NCBI GenBank assembly: GCA_032622095.1
Contig: CP136068.1
Span: 49,406,443 to 49,470,442, forward strand
Length of the DNA: 64,000 nucleotides
Direction: 5' to 3'
Source of the DNA: Siphonodentalium dalli
Lineage: Eukaryota; Mollusca; Scaphopoda; Gadilida; Siphonodentaliidae
A model generated the notes under the pieces. That model was given only the letters and a program-made list of their open reading frames with translations. It was not told the DNA's origin and searched no databases. Positions 11,414 to 21,640 of the stretch are shown here, in pieces; position 1 is the first letter of the stretch; each line of letters starts with the position of its first letter. A program made the translations under genes and the position numbers.

Positions 11414-12041
11414 ATATCAACAAATTTAATGTCGATATAATAGTCGGTGGTCAGGACAAGCTATCTACACAGCAACCACTGATACTCTAAATAAGTACTA
11501 TGACTAAATGTATGCCAGGTTGTGTTTACCTTGGATATATGTAACACACGCCCATATTGTTATTTATCAAATTACACCCCTTTAATCAAGACCTAAAATA
11601 AAATGATTAGGTCCAATGTTAAGACTATATTAGTTTCAAAGACAATATATGACAGGGGACATATAATCTGGATATCATATAAACTATGTACAATTATCCC
11701 ATGTCACCGATCTACTGTAGTACTCGAGAACTAATTTCATAGCAGGCTTAATCCATATTGGTTTCAAAGAGAACGAATAAGAAGGGACGTATCATCTGGG
11801 CGTTGCATAAAATGTGTACAATTATCTTGATTCACTGATCTACTCGATCCAGTGTTGAACCAACATTCTTACAAGACTGACATCAGTTCTATACATCTAT
11901 TCATTACATTCGGTGAAACGTAACTTGCGATTGCGTGATATATTATTAATTCGTCTATGTGAATTATGCCTGGTTTACGGTCACAATGACTATGCATGAT
12001 GTTTGGGTATATTGGTGGGCTCCACCCACAGGGGCGTGTCG
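11414..12041. other. Intergenic sequence, nothing recognised
   Basis: A loosely repeated phrase (gtccaatgttaagac..., then aatccatattggtttcaaag) occurs near 11610 and 11750 with acatataatctgg / cgtatcatctggg. This suggests an old tandem duplication of about 130 bp. No gene was seen. Confidence 0.3.
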
Positions 12042-12045
12042 TTAA

Positions 12046-12517
12046 AGGTACTCAATCCGATTAGACGCTTCTAAATTACTATTTCTTTGGCTTTGGGGGT
12101 AGAAATGATTTGATTCGAGTCGAGGAACCCACCCATCAAAGCTCAGAGTGATTAGATATCGATTTTTGAAATCTATTAATTTTCGGAGATGTGGGCCACA
12201 AGAAAACTGTTGGCAGAACCACGTGCTCAAAACGGACACATTGCGGGTGTAAGATGGATAACTCTAAAATCATGTGATTACTGTTAACAATAATAACCAC
12301 TTGATTTTAGAGTTATCCATCTTACACCCGCAATTTGTCCGTTTTGAGCACGTGGTTCTGCCAACTTGTGGCCCACATCTCCAAAAATTAATAGATTTCA
12401 AAAATCGATATCTAATCACTCTGAGCTTTAATGGGTGCCTCGACTCGAATCAAATATTTTCTACCCCCAAAGCCAAAGAAATAGTAATTTAGGAGCGTCG
12501 AATCGGATTGAGAACCT
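12046..12517. mobile_element. Family A foldback MITE, copy 2
   Basis: TTAA (12042-12045) precedes AGGTACTCAATCCGATTAGA. The right end mirrors it with one mismatch (GAGAACCT) and TTAA at 12518-12521. The arms pair almost completely around a short centre. The inner segment (ttgtggcccacatctcc and its inverse) defines the subfamily shared with 17670-18137. Confidence 0.85.
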
Positions 12518-12580
12518 TTAAAACAATTGGTAAAATACAAATTAAAAATACATATATTTAAACCGAGCGCGCCACTTTAA

Positions 12581-12835
12581 CCCTTCTATGACTGGAGCTT
12601 CCAAATTTGTTTGCGAAAACCCTGTGCCAATGCATTCTCTTATATACGAGAGTCTGCCATATAGGGAGCCTCGCATATATAAGAGAATGCATTGGCCTAA
12701 CAATATTTACCCTGACCGTGTATAGTGCATTCTCTTATATATGCGAGGCTCCCTATGTGAGACTTGCATATATAAGAGAATGCACTGGCGCAGGATCTTT
12801 AATGCTGCACCAGCTTATCTCCCGCCATGAAAGGG
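12581..12835. mobile_element. Family B MITE, copy 1 (TTAA + CCCTT ends)
   Basis: TTAA (12577-12580) is followed by CCCTTCTATG. The right end is CATGAAAGGG followed by TTAA (12836-12839). TTAA plus a CCC terminus is the hallmark of piggyBac-type ends. The interior carries two nested hairpins, each a tgcattctcttatata segment facing its inverse tatataagagaatgca. No ORF. Other copies are at 27426, 28058 and, partly, 17239. Confidence 0.8.
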
Positions 12836-12899
12836 TTAAAAACAGCTTCGCAAAAACATACATATATATACATGACAAGGGACTTTACTATATTCAGAT

Positions 12900-13395
12900 A
12901 TAGTTCCTCACTTCTAACGGCCAACTGCATAATTCATAAACGCCTGAACCGATTCTTAAATTTCCAATGCCAATCGGTCGCGTAAAAGCTATATTTTCCA
13001 ATTATAATACACAATTCTAGGATAAACTGTTGCAAAACTTCGAAAACAGATGCTGAAAAAAATAATCACAGAGAGCACCGGCAGATAGATCCCTCTTTAT
13101 ATCACAGGAGAAAATATACCGTGCATTTCAAACTCAATATTAATTGATGAAAAAAACCACACCTTTTGTACAAAAATTCTTCAGATAATGAACCAAAATA
13201 TGTGTGGACATCTTCAGGCCCGCCTATATTTACCGATATGTGTCACTGACTGATATCCAGTGACCTATAAATATACTTATATTGTTCAGATTCCGAAGCG
13301 CACCTTGCGGGTTTCTTTATGAAGAGCAGAAGGATCCTAGACTCGCCCATATAGAACATTGTGAATCAAATAGCGTATTTGGATATCGCTGTGAA
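12900..13395. other. Intergenic sequence, nothing recognised
   Basis: No exon or element was recognised between the family B MITE and the family C palindrome. Confidence 0.3.
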
Positions 13396-13649
13396 CAAGC
13401 CTTGAAATGGGGTGTCTGTCATTTGCAGAATGAGGTCCCCAGAGGGTGAATTTAGTGATGCTACCCCGCATAGCGGGCTAGCATCACAAAATTCACCCTC
13501 TGTGGACCTCAATCTGCTTACAACTCAGCAGAATGAGGTTCCCAGGGGGTGACTTTGGTGATGCTAGCCCGCTATGCGGGGTAGCATCACTAAATTCACC
13601 CTCTGGGGACCTCATTCTGCAAATGACAGACACCCTATTTCAAGGCTTG
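13396..13649. mobile_element. Family C palindromic element
   Basis: A near-perfect palindrome of 254 bp from caagccttgaaat to atttcaaggcttg. Within each arm is a smaller foldback around the phrase gatgctaccccgcatagcgg, so the element is a palindrome of palindromes. A diverged partial copy lies at 55207-55312. It has no coding capacity and is likely a non-autonomous DNA element. The target duplication is not clear. Confidence 0.75.
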
Positions 13650-14241
13650 GCTGTGAATGGAAATTTAGCTTGGATACACCAACTTACTGACTAACAAAAT
13701 GCCTCCAGTATAATTTCACACGCTCTGACCGCCGAAAAAGGTGAGCCAAGTTAGGGTGTACTTAATATAACAGGTAGTACAATAAACATGCAGTACTTGC
13801 GCGCATTCACGCGCTGTGTATATATTGAACCTATATAAATTGCCATTGTATAGTTGAAATCGTCTGCGCTGGCTCCATTGTGCTCCAGATATATACAAAG
13901 AGGGAAGGAATTTTAAATATAGTTAATGGGATCTACGTCATAAGTCAGCTGTCCGACCAAACATACAAAAGACAGTCTACTTTCTGACTATGACTATTTG
14001 TCGACGAAACATACTGCTATTTTGTGTAACACATAAGACATATAGTATTACACCACTATTAGCAAACAACTCGGTTAACATTTCCATTACGACAACCCGT
14101 CATTAAAACATTTTGTTACACACATATATATACCTATACATATGTGTGTGTTATAAGTTGGATACAACTATTTCTTATAGAGAAAATACTTAGACAGCTA
14201 CTCATACCACACACTGTACAAATGTTCTCGTATTTCTCGAC
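13650..14241. other. Intergenic sequence, nothing recognised
   Basis: AT-rich, with a short inverted pair near 14120-14148 (acacacatatata / tatgtgtgtg). No gene was seen. Confidence 0.3.
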
Positions 14242-14245
14242 TTAA

Positions 14246-14715
14246 AGGTACTCAATCCGATCAGAGGGTCCCCATCTCAACAGATTCCAACAACAACAAT
14301 CCGATCAAAGGGTACTATATTACTATTTCTTTGGCTTTGGGGGTAAACAATATTTGATTCGAGTCGAGGAACCCATCAAACAAAGCTCAGAGTTATTAGA
14401 TATTGATATTTTAAATTTGTTATTTTCTCGAGATGAGTACTAATAATTGCCCTTAACTTCGTAATCTGCTCGAGATGTGTACACCAAAACACTATTCAAA
14501 CAGACAAGGATGGATAACTCTAAAATCAAGTGGTAATAATAACGCAATTTTGACTGTGTTCTGTGACAGAAAGAATAGAAATAACGAAACTTCAAATATC
14601 GATATCTGATCACCCTGAGCGTTGATTGGTATGTTCCTCGACTCGAATCAATTATATTTTACCCCCAAAGCCAAAGAAATAGTAATATAGGACCCTCTGA
14701 TCGGATTGAGTACCT
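14246..14715. mobile_element. Family A foldback MITE, copy 3
   Basis: Flanked by TTAA at 14242-14245 and 14716-14719, with ends AGGTACTC and GAGTACCT. The left arm carries an extra tccaacaacaacaatccgat segment that is inverted near the right end of copy 1. Same subfamily as 1512-1978 and 63401-63812. Confidence 0.85.
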
Positions 14716-14719
14716 TTAA

Positions 14720-15258
14720 ATGCACCACTTCATCCTGTCATCTTGTTAAATGTTATTATTTACATTTTGGACTCGTAGATGGACATCACCGAGTTGTCAA
14801 AATTCGGTCAAAATCCCATTGTATATCATTTTGTACAGAATAAACTATAATTTTTTAAGGTAAAAACAATATATTTTGCCAAATCCTAGGAATCGTGATT
14901 AACTAGCAAATACGCGCCAGATTAGATAGTGAAAGATACTTAATGGGGGTTAGCGATTAAATAGCGATTGGTAACAGGACTGGTGCAGGCGAGGTTAGGA
15001 TTGGTAACAGGTGCAGGCGAGGTTAGGATTGGGGATAGGGTTATTGACGAATTAACAGAGAAATGTTTTTAAAGAGCGTTCCACGAACTGCACAGGACTT
15101 GTTATTATTTTTATATCATTGTTTTAACTGAAATCTGTCTTTCTGACGAACATAGCCTTTTTTGTCCTAAGTTGTGGGCAAATACTTTGGAAAGGTATTT
15201 ACTATCGGCAGAAGTGGTCCTGTTGACTGGTTTCTCCAACTCAAAATTATTATTATAT
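14720..15258. other. Intergenic sequence upstream of the cysteine-rich peptide gene
   Basis: Contains a short tandem duplication at about 14970-15032 (ggtaacagg, ggtgcaggcgaggttagga). Otherwise nothing was recognised. Confidence 0.35.
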
Positions 15259-15480
15259 ACAGTAATTCCTGGTAATGCCCTAAATAATCGACTCCTTAAC
15301 CACAGCGGAATTATGGGTAATTTTTCAGGATTTATCGGAATTATGGCTTGTTGCAATTCACCGGAAAGCTCTCACAGAGCTTTCCGATGAATGGCAACAA
15401 TCCATATTTCCGACTAAATCCTGAAAAATTACCCATAATTCTGCTGTGGCTAAGGAGTCGATTATTTAGGGCATTACTGT
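15259..15480. mobile_element. Family D foldback element
   Basis: A palindrome of about 220 bp. The left arm reads acagtaattcctggtaatgc onward. The centre is ggaaagctct-cac-agagctttcc. The right arm ends gggcattactgt. The arms match over nearly their whole length. It sits about 100 bp upstream of the start codon of the peptide gene at 15585, where it could contribute promoter sequence. Only one copy was found in the window. Confidence 0.7.
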
Positions 15481-15584
15481 ACCTCTGATCCTATGCCGAA
15501 ATTACACGAATTAATTAATTAGAGCCTCTATGACTGACGCCGTCTGAATTGTAATTCCAGGTTATAACAATCGAGTAACAGACC

Positions 15585-18500
15585 ATGGGAAGGTTATTAA
15601 CAGTAACATTAGCGGTTATCATTGTCATCGCCAGCAACATCTTCGTCTGTAAGTATACAAGAAAACCATAGTCAGAAATGGTAACGCCATGCATCAATAT
15701 CATATTGTTAGGCATTTATATATAAATTATAATATAAAATATATTGGTTTCATGAATGCACCACCTCAGAATTCGGTTAAAACAACTAATCCTTCAAATT
15801 ATTACAACAACTACTAGTTATTACTGCAGGGTTCTCATTCACCAGAAAGCCTCTAAATGCGGGGGGGGAATCTACTAATCGGATAAAATACACGCCCGAT
15901 ACTTCGTAATATACGACCTTTATTCTAAATTCCAACTGGGACATACTTCATCGGCAAAGTTAGCTGTTATATTATGCATTATGTTCCCGCAATAAAATCT
16001 TCAAGAGTGGCACAGCCATATCCCATACCTAAATATCGAAAGCAATTAACATGGTCATAAAAGTTACATACTCCAACAATGAGACATCCACGAAGATACA
16101 CCAGCGAAAACCCGAAATGTGTTGTCCTGTGATATATCCACATAGCTCCATTGACACGGCCAGGTCAGCATTAATGCAATTTCCTAAAAAATAACTCGCA
16201 TCGCGTGAAACCCACAATGTGTTGTCCTGCGAGATATCCCCATCGCTCCATTGGCACGGCCAGATCAGCGAAGCAGTAAACACACATAGGGCGTAGAATG
16301 ATTCCTGCTGACTGTATGGAAATATGCCACTGCAAAAGTAATTTATTTTTTCCACGCCTCCATGCAGTGAAAAGAGAACCAAAACCATTACATTTCTAAT
16401 AAAATGAGGATTTGTTCATGGAAAACTAGAAAGTAACAATGTACATTTATTTACCCGTCGTTTTGACGGGCAATCCCCTAGTGTTTACATAACAACGGTT
16501 TTAGTACCCGAGATCCCGTCTTGAAGTAGATATATTGTCAAATATACCCGTTGATGATAATTGTTTTAAAGAGAAATCTAGAATTGATGTTATTTCACAT
16601 GAACCCACTTCGAATGCCTTTAGTCTCTTAAATTCTTTCAGCACACACAGCGCCAGCAATAAAACTATACAACTCAGGGGAGAAGATCCTACCATCACCA
16701 AAGCAACCAGATACAAGTAAATACCAAAGACAAGATATCCCGAAACCAGCACCAAAGCCTGTTGAAAACAACGCCAAACCAAACACCGACCACAACCCAA
16801 AGACAGACGTTAAACACAATCCAGCGAAAAAACTTCCTCAAATCAGTGAGTAGAATGTTTTCTCACTCAGGTAACACGTGGTCTAAAGTTGACTAGTACC
16901 ACGAGATATAAATGGCGGATTTTTGAAAAATAACACCAAAGTTTCCTGTTGAATGTTTCATTTTTTTTCATTTTGCGATCTGGGGATGTTTCGATTGGAA
17001 ACTTTCGAATTTCTAGAGTAGTACACACGAGAATGAATGCCCAATTCGAATTTTTCGAACCATTGAGTATCGAATCGAATCGAACAGAAGCTTCGTGACG
17101 TTTGCGAATCGACTCGAATACTCGATGCTTCGCAGAGCCCTGGGAAAAACTACCGAAAACTACACACATGTGGAAGCAACGTGTTCGGAATGCAGTTAGT
17201 CATTATGTTTTTCATTTGAGACCACGTTATTCCCCTGACTATAAGAGAATGCACTGATTTACAAGTTCAAAGTGAATATTGTTAGGCCAATGTATTATCT
17301 TGTACATGCGAGGGCTCCATGGGAGACTCGCATATATAGGATAATGCATTGGCACACGGTTTTCGCTATATTTCAGGAAGCTCCAGTCATGGCAGGGATA
17401 AATATAGATACTATTTATATGCATATCCATACGGATGTTCGCATGAGTTTTCTTATGCTGGTAATTTGGTTAATGTTAATTTATATGTGTACATCATAAA
17501 TGTTGATGAACGTTTAACCCCTGTTTTTACTAAATGATTTCTCCCACCCTGTTATAAAAGTATATATTGGAATGGTGTAATATTCAGTGATCAGACGACA
17601 GGCATATTAAAAAAATTATTTGCAGAGCGATTGGGGTCATTTGATTTTTACCGGCAGAGTAATTAATAAAGGTACTCAATCCGATTAGACGCTCCTAAGT
17701 TACTATTTCTTTGGCTTTGGGGGTAAACAATATTTGATTCGAGTCGATGAACCCACCCATCAAAGCTCAGAGTGACTAGATATCGATTTTTGAAATCTAT
17801 TAATTTTCGGAGATGTGGGCCACAAGTTGGCAGAATCACGTATTCAAACGGACAAATTGCGGGTGTAAGATGGATAACTCTAAAATCAAGTGGTTATTAT
17901 TGTTAACAGTAACCATTTGGTTTTATAGTTATCCATCTTACACCCGTAATTTGTCCGTTTTGGGCACGTGGTTCTGACAACTTGTGGACCACATCTCCGA
18001 AAATTAATAGATTTCAAAAATCGATATCTAATCACTCTGAGCTTTGATGGGTGGGTTCCTCGACTCGAATCAAATATTTTTTACCCCCAAAGCCAAAGAA
18101 ATAGTAATTTAGGAGCGTCTAATCGGATTGAGTACCTTTAAACAAGTTTTAAGTTAGGCTTTGTTTAATTACTCAGCCCGTCTGCCGGTCAAAATCAATG
18201 ACCTCAATCGATCTGCAAGTCATTCTTTATAATCATATACCAGTACATTTTAATAAAACATTAATCTTTTGAACAACTTTTCAAAACTACCAAAACAATT
18301 ATAAGTAACACATTGATAAAATTCCAACACAGTCTCCCAATAACAACACGCAGCGCGCACGTGTAAACGGGCAGTTTGAAGTGTCGTATAGGCATTACAT
18401 CATCATCATCATCATTCATTTATTCTCAAATCACCATAGAAATTGGCATAATTGAGTGGATATATATATACATGTACATAAATCAATTGAACAGTATAGC

Positions 18501-20706
18501 ATGTATATGAATAGAACACATTCGTGGGTGGGTGTAGGTACGGTATACGTGTAATCATGGAGAGTGGGTGGGGGCACCGAGAGAAAAACCTTAGTCATTT
18601 TGACTAAGATTGATTAGTCAGATATTATCCGTAACTCGACTAACTTTTTAAAAGTCATTCCGACTAATTTACATCTTAGTCATGATGACTAATTCGTAAC
18701 TTAGTCACAATGACTAATATGCTAGCTTTGTTGAGTCATAATAACTTTTCTTAGTCACTGGGGAGGTGAAAATTTAATTTGGTGGAGTTTGTGCAAATAA
18801 TTTCAATAGTCAACCAGATGATATGTTAACCAGAATCAGAGAAAGAATTGAAAGAAGGACAAGCTTTCAATCAATTCTCTAAAACACTGATTCCATTACT
18901 GGTCTTTTGAGAGGTATAACATTAGTTTCTGGAGTAGGTCTGTTTAACTGGTTTATTTTCCAGAGATTTTTGTGTTGTCTATGATATAAGACCCATTTAT
19001 CAAAATAATATAGCATTTGGTGTGTGTTTGTGTGTGTGTGAGTGAACGTCTGATAAATAAGCCATTACATCTTTCCATCATACTCGTTCAATTATAGATC
19101 TAATATAATTGCGATACAGTGGAAATTGTACATTTATCAATGAATATTCAGCATAATTTAAGGCAGTGTTGAAATTAGAGTTATTCTTCGTCACTGACTG
19201 TGACTGAGGCCAAAGTAGTCATAGTGACTCGCTGAATGTGTGGGTTAGTCAACGTGATTCCAAATGATTGTGACAAACCATAACGTAGTCCATGATACCA
19301 TATCTGAAGATCATGAGAGGAGACTTAATTTTTCTTGATTCATGAAATTTGATGATTATTTTTACTTAGAAAGACAACAACCCACAAATAATTTTCTATA
19401 TTTGAGAATTTTCATGTCATTCTTGTTGTTCAATGAAAAATTGGGCTGAGATGAGTTCTGGGTCATGGCTCTATAACCATGTTAAAGCTGACCGCCATAT
19501 CTCTTGACACTGTGGCCTAATTTCCGTTGATTGCTCCCTGCTTGAGTGGACCACTCTGCGTATCAACAGTTGTTTTCATTGGACTGGAATATTTCTGACT
19601 GCATTATTCTTCATTATAGTATATGGGGTTATGACACAAAATTATGCAAATATAAATCTAACTCCACATTATGATACAAATGAAGCCTCCTGTCATGGAG
19701 CCAAGACAATAAGCTGTTTGGTGATTGGAGTTTTGTGTGAAATTATTAATTATTCTAGCAGTTCTCGGTACCTAAAGGGACAACAAAGAAAATATTATTT
19801 TCAACCTTTCAAATGTATTAAAATCCATTGCTTTTGTTGTCTCTTAATAACTGCTCAGATTCTACATACAATGAAGATGATGATATGTGAAATTAAAGCT
19901 TTTTTGCCAGATAGATCCAGAGAAATACTTTGTTGAAAATATCCTGCCATATTTGGCTCTATTTATCCAAAACATGCATTTCCATCTTAAATAAAGACTT
20001 GTGGTGGTTTGGACTATCATATGTTACCAGATAACTTTCGTCCATGTGGGTGTGTTCTGTTGTATGGTCCCACGGTTTGGCACACGTTACGCTTTAAATA
20101 AAGGCTTGTGGTGGTTTGGACTATCACATATATACATATTATGTTACCATATAACTTGTGTTCAGTTGTAATGATCACATCGTTGGCACACTTAAAGGTA
20201 TGAGGCGGTTAGTAGATAAGACTCAAATTATTGCTATAGTAATTCCCTTATGTCACAAGCATACCTGTTTGGGGGATAAATATTGGTCCATTAATACGCG
20301 AATAGTTTTTATTCACAATGATTCATTGAAGTCACATAATTTACCACTTCCGAGACAAGTGGGACTCTTTCTCTAGTGGCTTTCGGTGTGAAAATACCAT
20401 GGTAGATAAGAAAGCACAATATATTGGCGAAGTTATGTATATTTTGGAGGTACACACGATAAATTGGAAAACAAAGATATGGGCTTGAAAAAATCTATTA
20501 AATTAGACCAACATACCGATTTGTGTTTAACGTCTACTGTTTTTTAGTCGAGGTATATTTAGCAAATGCAGTTTTCTTATCGATTTGTATCCTAAATATA
20601 TTTCTCTGTTCCAGTGCGTAGATGTGCAGAATGCGAGGAATATTGTCGGAGGGCTACAAAAAAGGAGTGCATCGGTTGTATCGATGTATGCTGGCCAGGG
20701 TTATAG
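15585..20706 (+). CDS. Secreted cysteine-rich peptide precursor, three exons
   Basis: Reconstructed from sequence as three exons: 15585-15648, 16642-16845 and 20615-20706, giving 119 residues. Exon 1 starts in a strong context (gaccATGG) and encodes a signal peptide (GRLLTVTLAVIIVIASNIFV). A likely cleavage site is after SHTA, at about residue 25. Exon 2 encodes a spacer of about 68 residues rich in Pro, Lys, Asn and Asp (for example IPKPAPKPVENN). Exon 3 opens with Arg-Arg, a possible dibasic processing site, then cysteines 93, 96, 100, 108, 111 and 115. The spacing is CX2CX3C-X7-CX2CX3C, ending WPGL and TAG. The donors T|GTAAGT and A|GTGAGT and the acceptors ctttcAG and ttccAG are canonical, and both introns are phase 1. 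The layout is that of a prepropeptide such as an antimicrobial, neuropeptide-like or venom-type peptide. I know of no family with this exact cysteine pattern and do not assign a function. A possible poly(A) signal AATAAA lies at 21269. Confidence 0.72.
15940..16390. repeat. Dispersed repeat in intron 1, with an internal duplication of about 110 bp
   Basis: Partner of 61-440. Within it the phrase gtgttgtcctg then gatatcc and ctccattg and cacggccag occurs twice, about 109 bp apart. A minus-strand open frame of 119 codons (16029-16388) follows from the duplication and has no recognisable domain. Confidence 0.5.
16930..17145. mobile_element. Possible short element with ATTCGA-rich interior
   Basis: The stretch holds many ATTCGA/TCGAAT motifs, including atcgaatcgaatcgaac, and ends cttcgcagagccctggg. 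On the minus strand this begins CCCAGGGCTCTGC, a form often seen at hAT-type MITE ends. The other end was not identified. Confidence 0.25.
17239..17400. mobile_element. Family B MITE, truncated copy
   Basis: Keeps the tataagagaatgcactg and aatgcattggcac hairpin blocks and the right-hand ggaagctccagtcatgg block. It lacks the left terminus and the flanking TTAA. It lies in intron 2 of the peptide gene. Confidence 0.6.
17670..18137. mobile_element. Family A foldback MITE, copy 4
   Basis: The most regular copy, with arms of about 230 bp joined by a loop of roughly 20 bp. The right flank is TTAA (18138-18141). The left flank is ATAA, one base off. It is inserted in intron 2 of the peptide gene on a spliced plus-strand gene. 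It would form a very long hairpin in the pre-mRNA. Confidence 0.85.
18591..18757. promoter_or_regulatory. Cluster of TTAGTCA/TGACTAA motifs
   Basis: About nine copies of TTAGTCA or TGACTAA and one TGAGTCA occur in 167 bp. Three are arranged as palindromes (ttagtcattttgactaa, ttagtcatgatgactaa, ttagtcacaatgactaa). These resemble AP-1/bZIP sites. They may equally be the degenerate interior of a foldback repeat. They lie within intron 2 of the peptide gene. Confidence 0.35.
19988..20205. repeat. Tandem duplication, unit about 107 bp
   Basis: The phrase cttgtggtggtttggactat occurs at 19998 and 20105. Both are followed by atgttacca and, later, a related ggcacac segment. Two copies, moderately diverged. 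Confidence 0.65.
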
Positions 20707-20888
20707 GTAGGTTTGCATTGGTTTATTGTCGTTTGAGCCGTTTCAGATATTTATTGTCTATAGGATGCGGAGACAATATATGACACGAAAAACAAATTCT
20801 CAAAACCCAAGTATCTATGGGCATTTTTTTTCCAGTCAGCAAATTTTAGCCCAAATATGTGGAGTAACATTTATAAATAATAAGCGAA

Positions 20889-21164
20889 ATCACTGAGTCG
20901 CGGCCATATTGGATTCATCCAGCCCCCGTTCCGTTGTTTAAGCGCTACAGGTCAAAGTTCTGGAGGTATATTCCATAAATGAAACTTTTGAATATTCATG
21001 ATTCCATACATGTATATGGGGATTTTGAATATTCATGAATTCCATATACGGAATCATGAATATTCAAAAGTTCGATATATGGAATGCACCCCAATAACTT
21101 TTACCTGTAGCACTTAAACCGCGGAACGATGGCTGCATGAATCCAATATGGCCGCGACTCAGTG
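20889..21164. mobile_element. Foldback element downstream of the peptide gene
   Basis: The left arm begins tcactgagtcgcggccatat. The right arm ends atatggccgcgactcagtga. The centre holds a second inverted pair built on gaatattcatgattcc. Length about 276 bp, no ORF. The ends contain a YY1-like core (ATATGGCCGC). Confidence 0.75.
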
Positions 21165-21550
21165 ATAAATTGAAGACTCATGAACACATTTCAGCGTATA
21201 TCCCAAAAACTATCAACATCCTGTGTCACAGCTGACCATGCGCTATATACTTGCCAAAATTGTACATGAATAAATGTTTGCAAATATAAAGCACTCAATT
21301 AATATGCGTTCTCCTTCTCGGGTTTCGTGTACTATATACCACAGCGGGGTAAATGAAATTGAATCATTAAGGTGTTATTTTACCATATCTGGCTGTCGAT
21401 AATTTGTTTTCTTGTCACCTATAATAAATTATTGTCATCACACACACAATATACCTTAAACAGAAACCCCACCAGTCACTAATGTTCCTCTATATTTGAA
21501 CAGGGCCCTTCTATACCTCTTAACAAGTAACATATATAGAGGATCTCCAG

Positions 21551-21640
21551 CTAGTTATGTTGGGATATATAAGATTTTATTAAACTAGTTTGATACATTT
21601 ATCAAGCTAGTTTCATAAAATCTTATAGCCCAACATAACG
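21551..21640. mobile_element. Small foldback element
   Basis: Arms gttatgttgggatatataag and its inverse (cttatagcccaacataac) enclose a further inverted pair aaactagttt / aagctagttt. About 90 bp. Confidence 0.65.

Noticed and set aside
16029-16388. 119-codon minus-strand frame
   Set aside because: It runs through a local 109-bp duplication in a dispersed repeat inside the peptide-gene intron, with no recognisable domain or splice sites.
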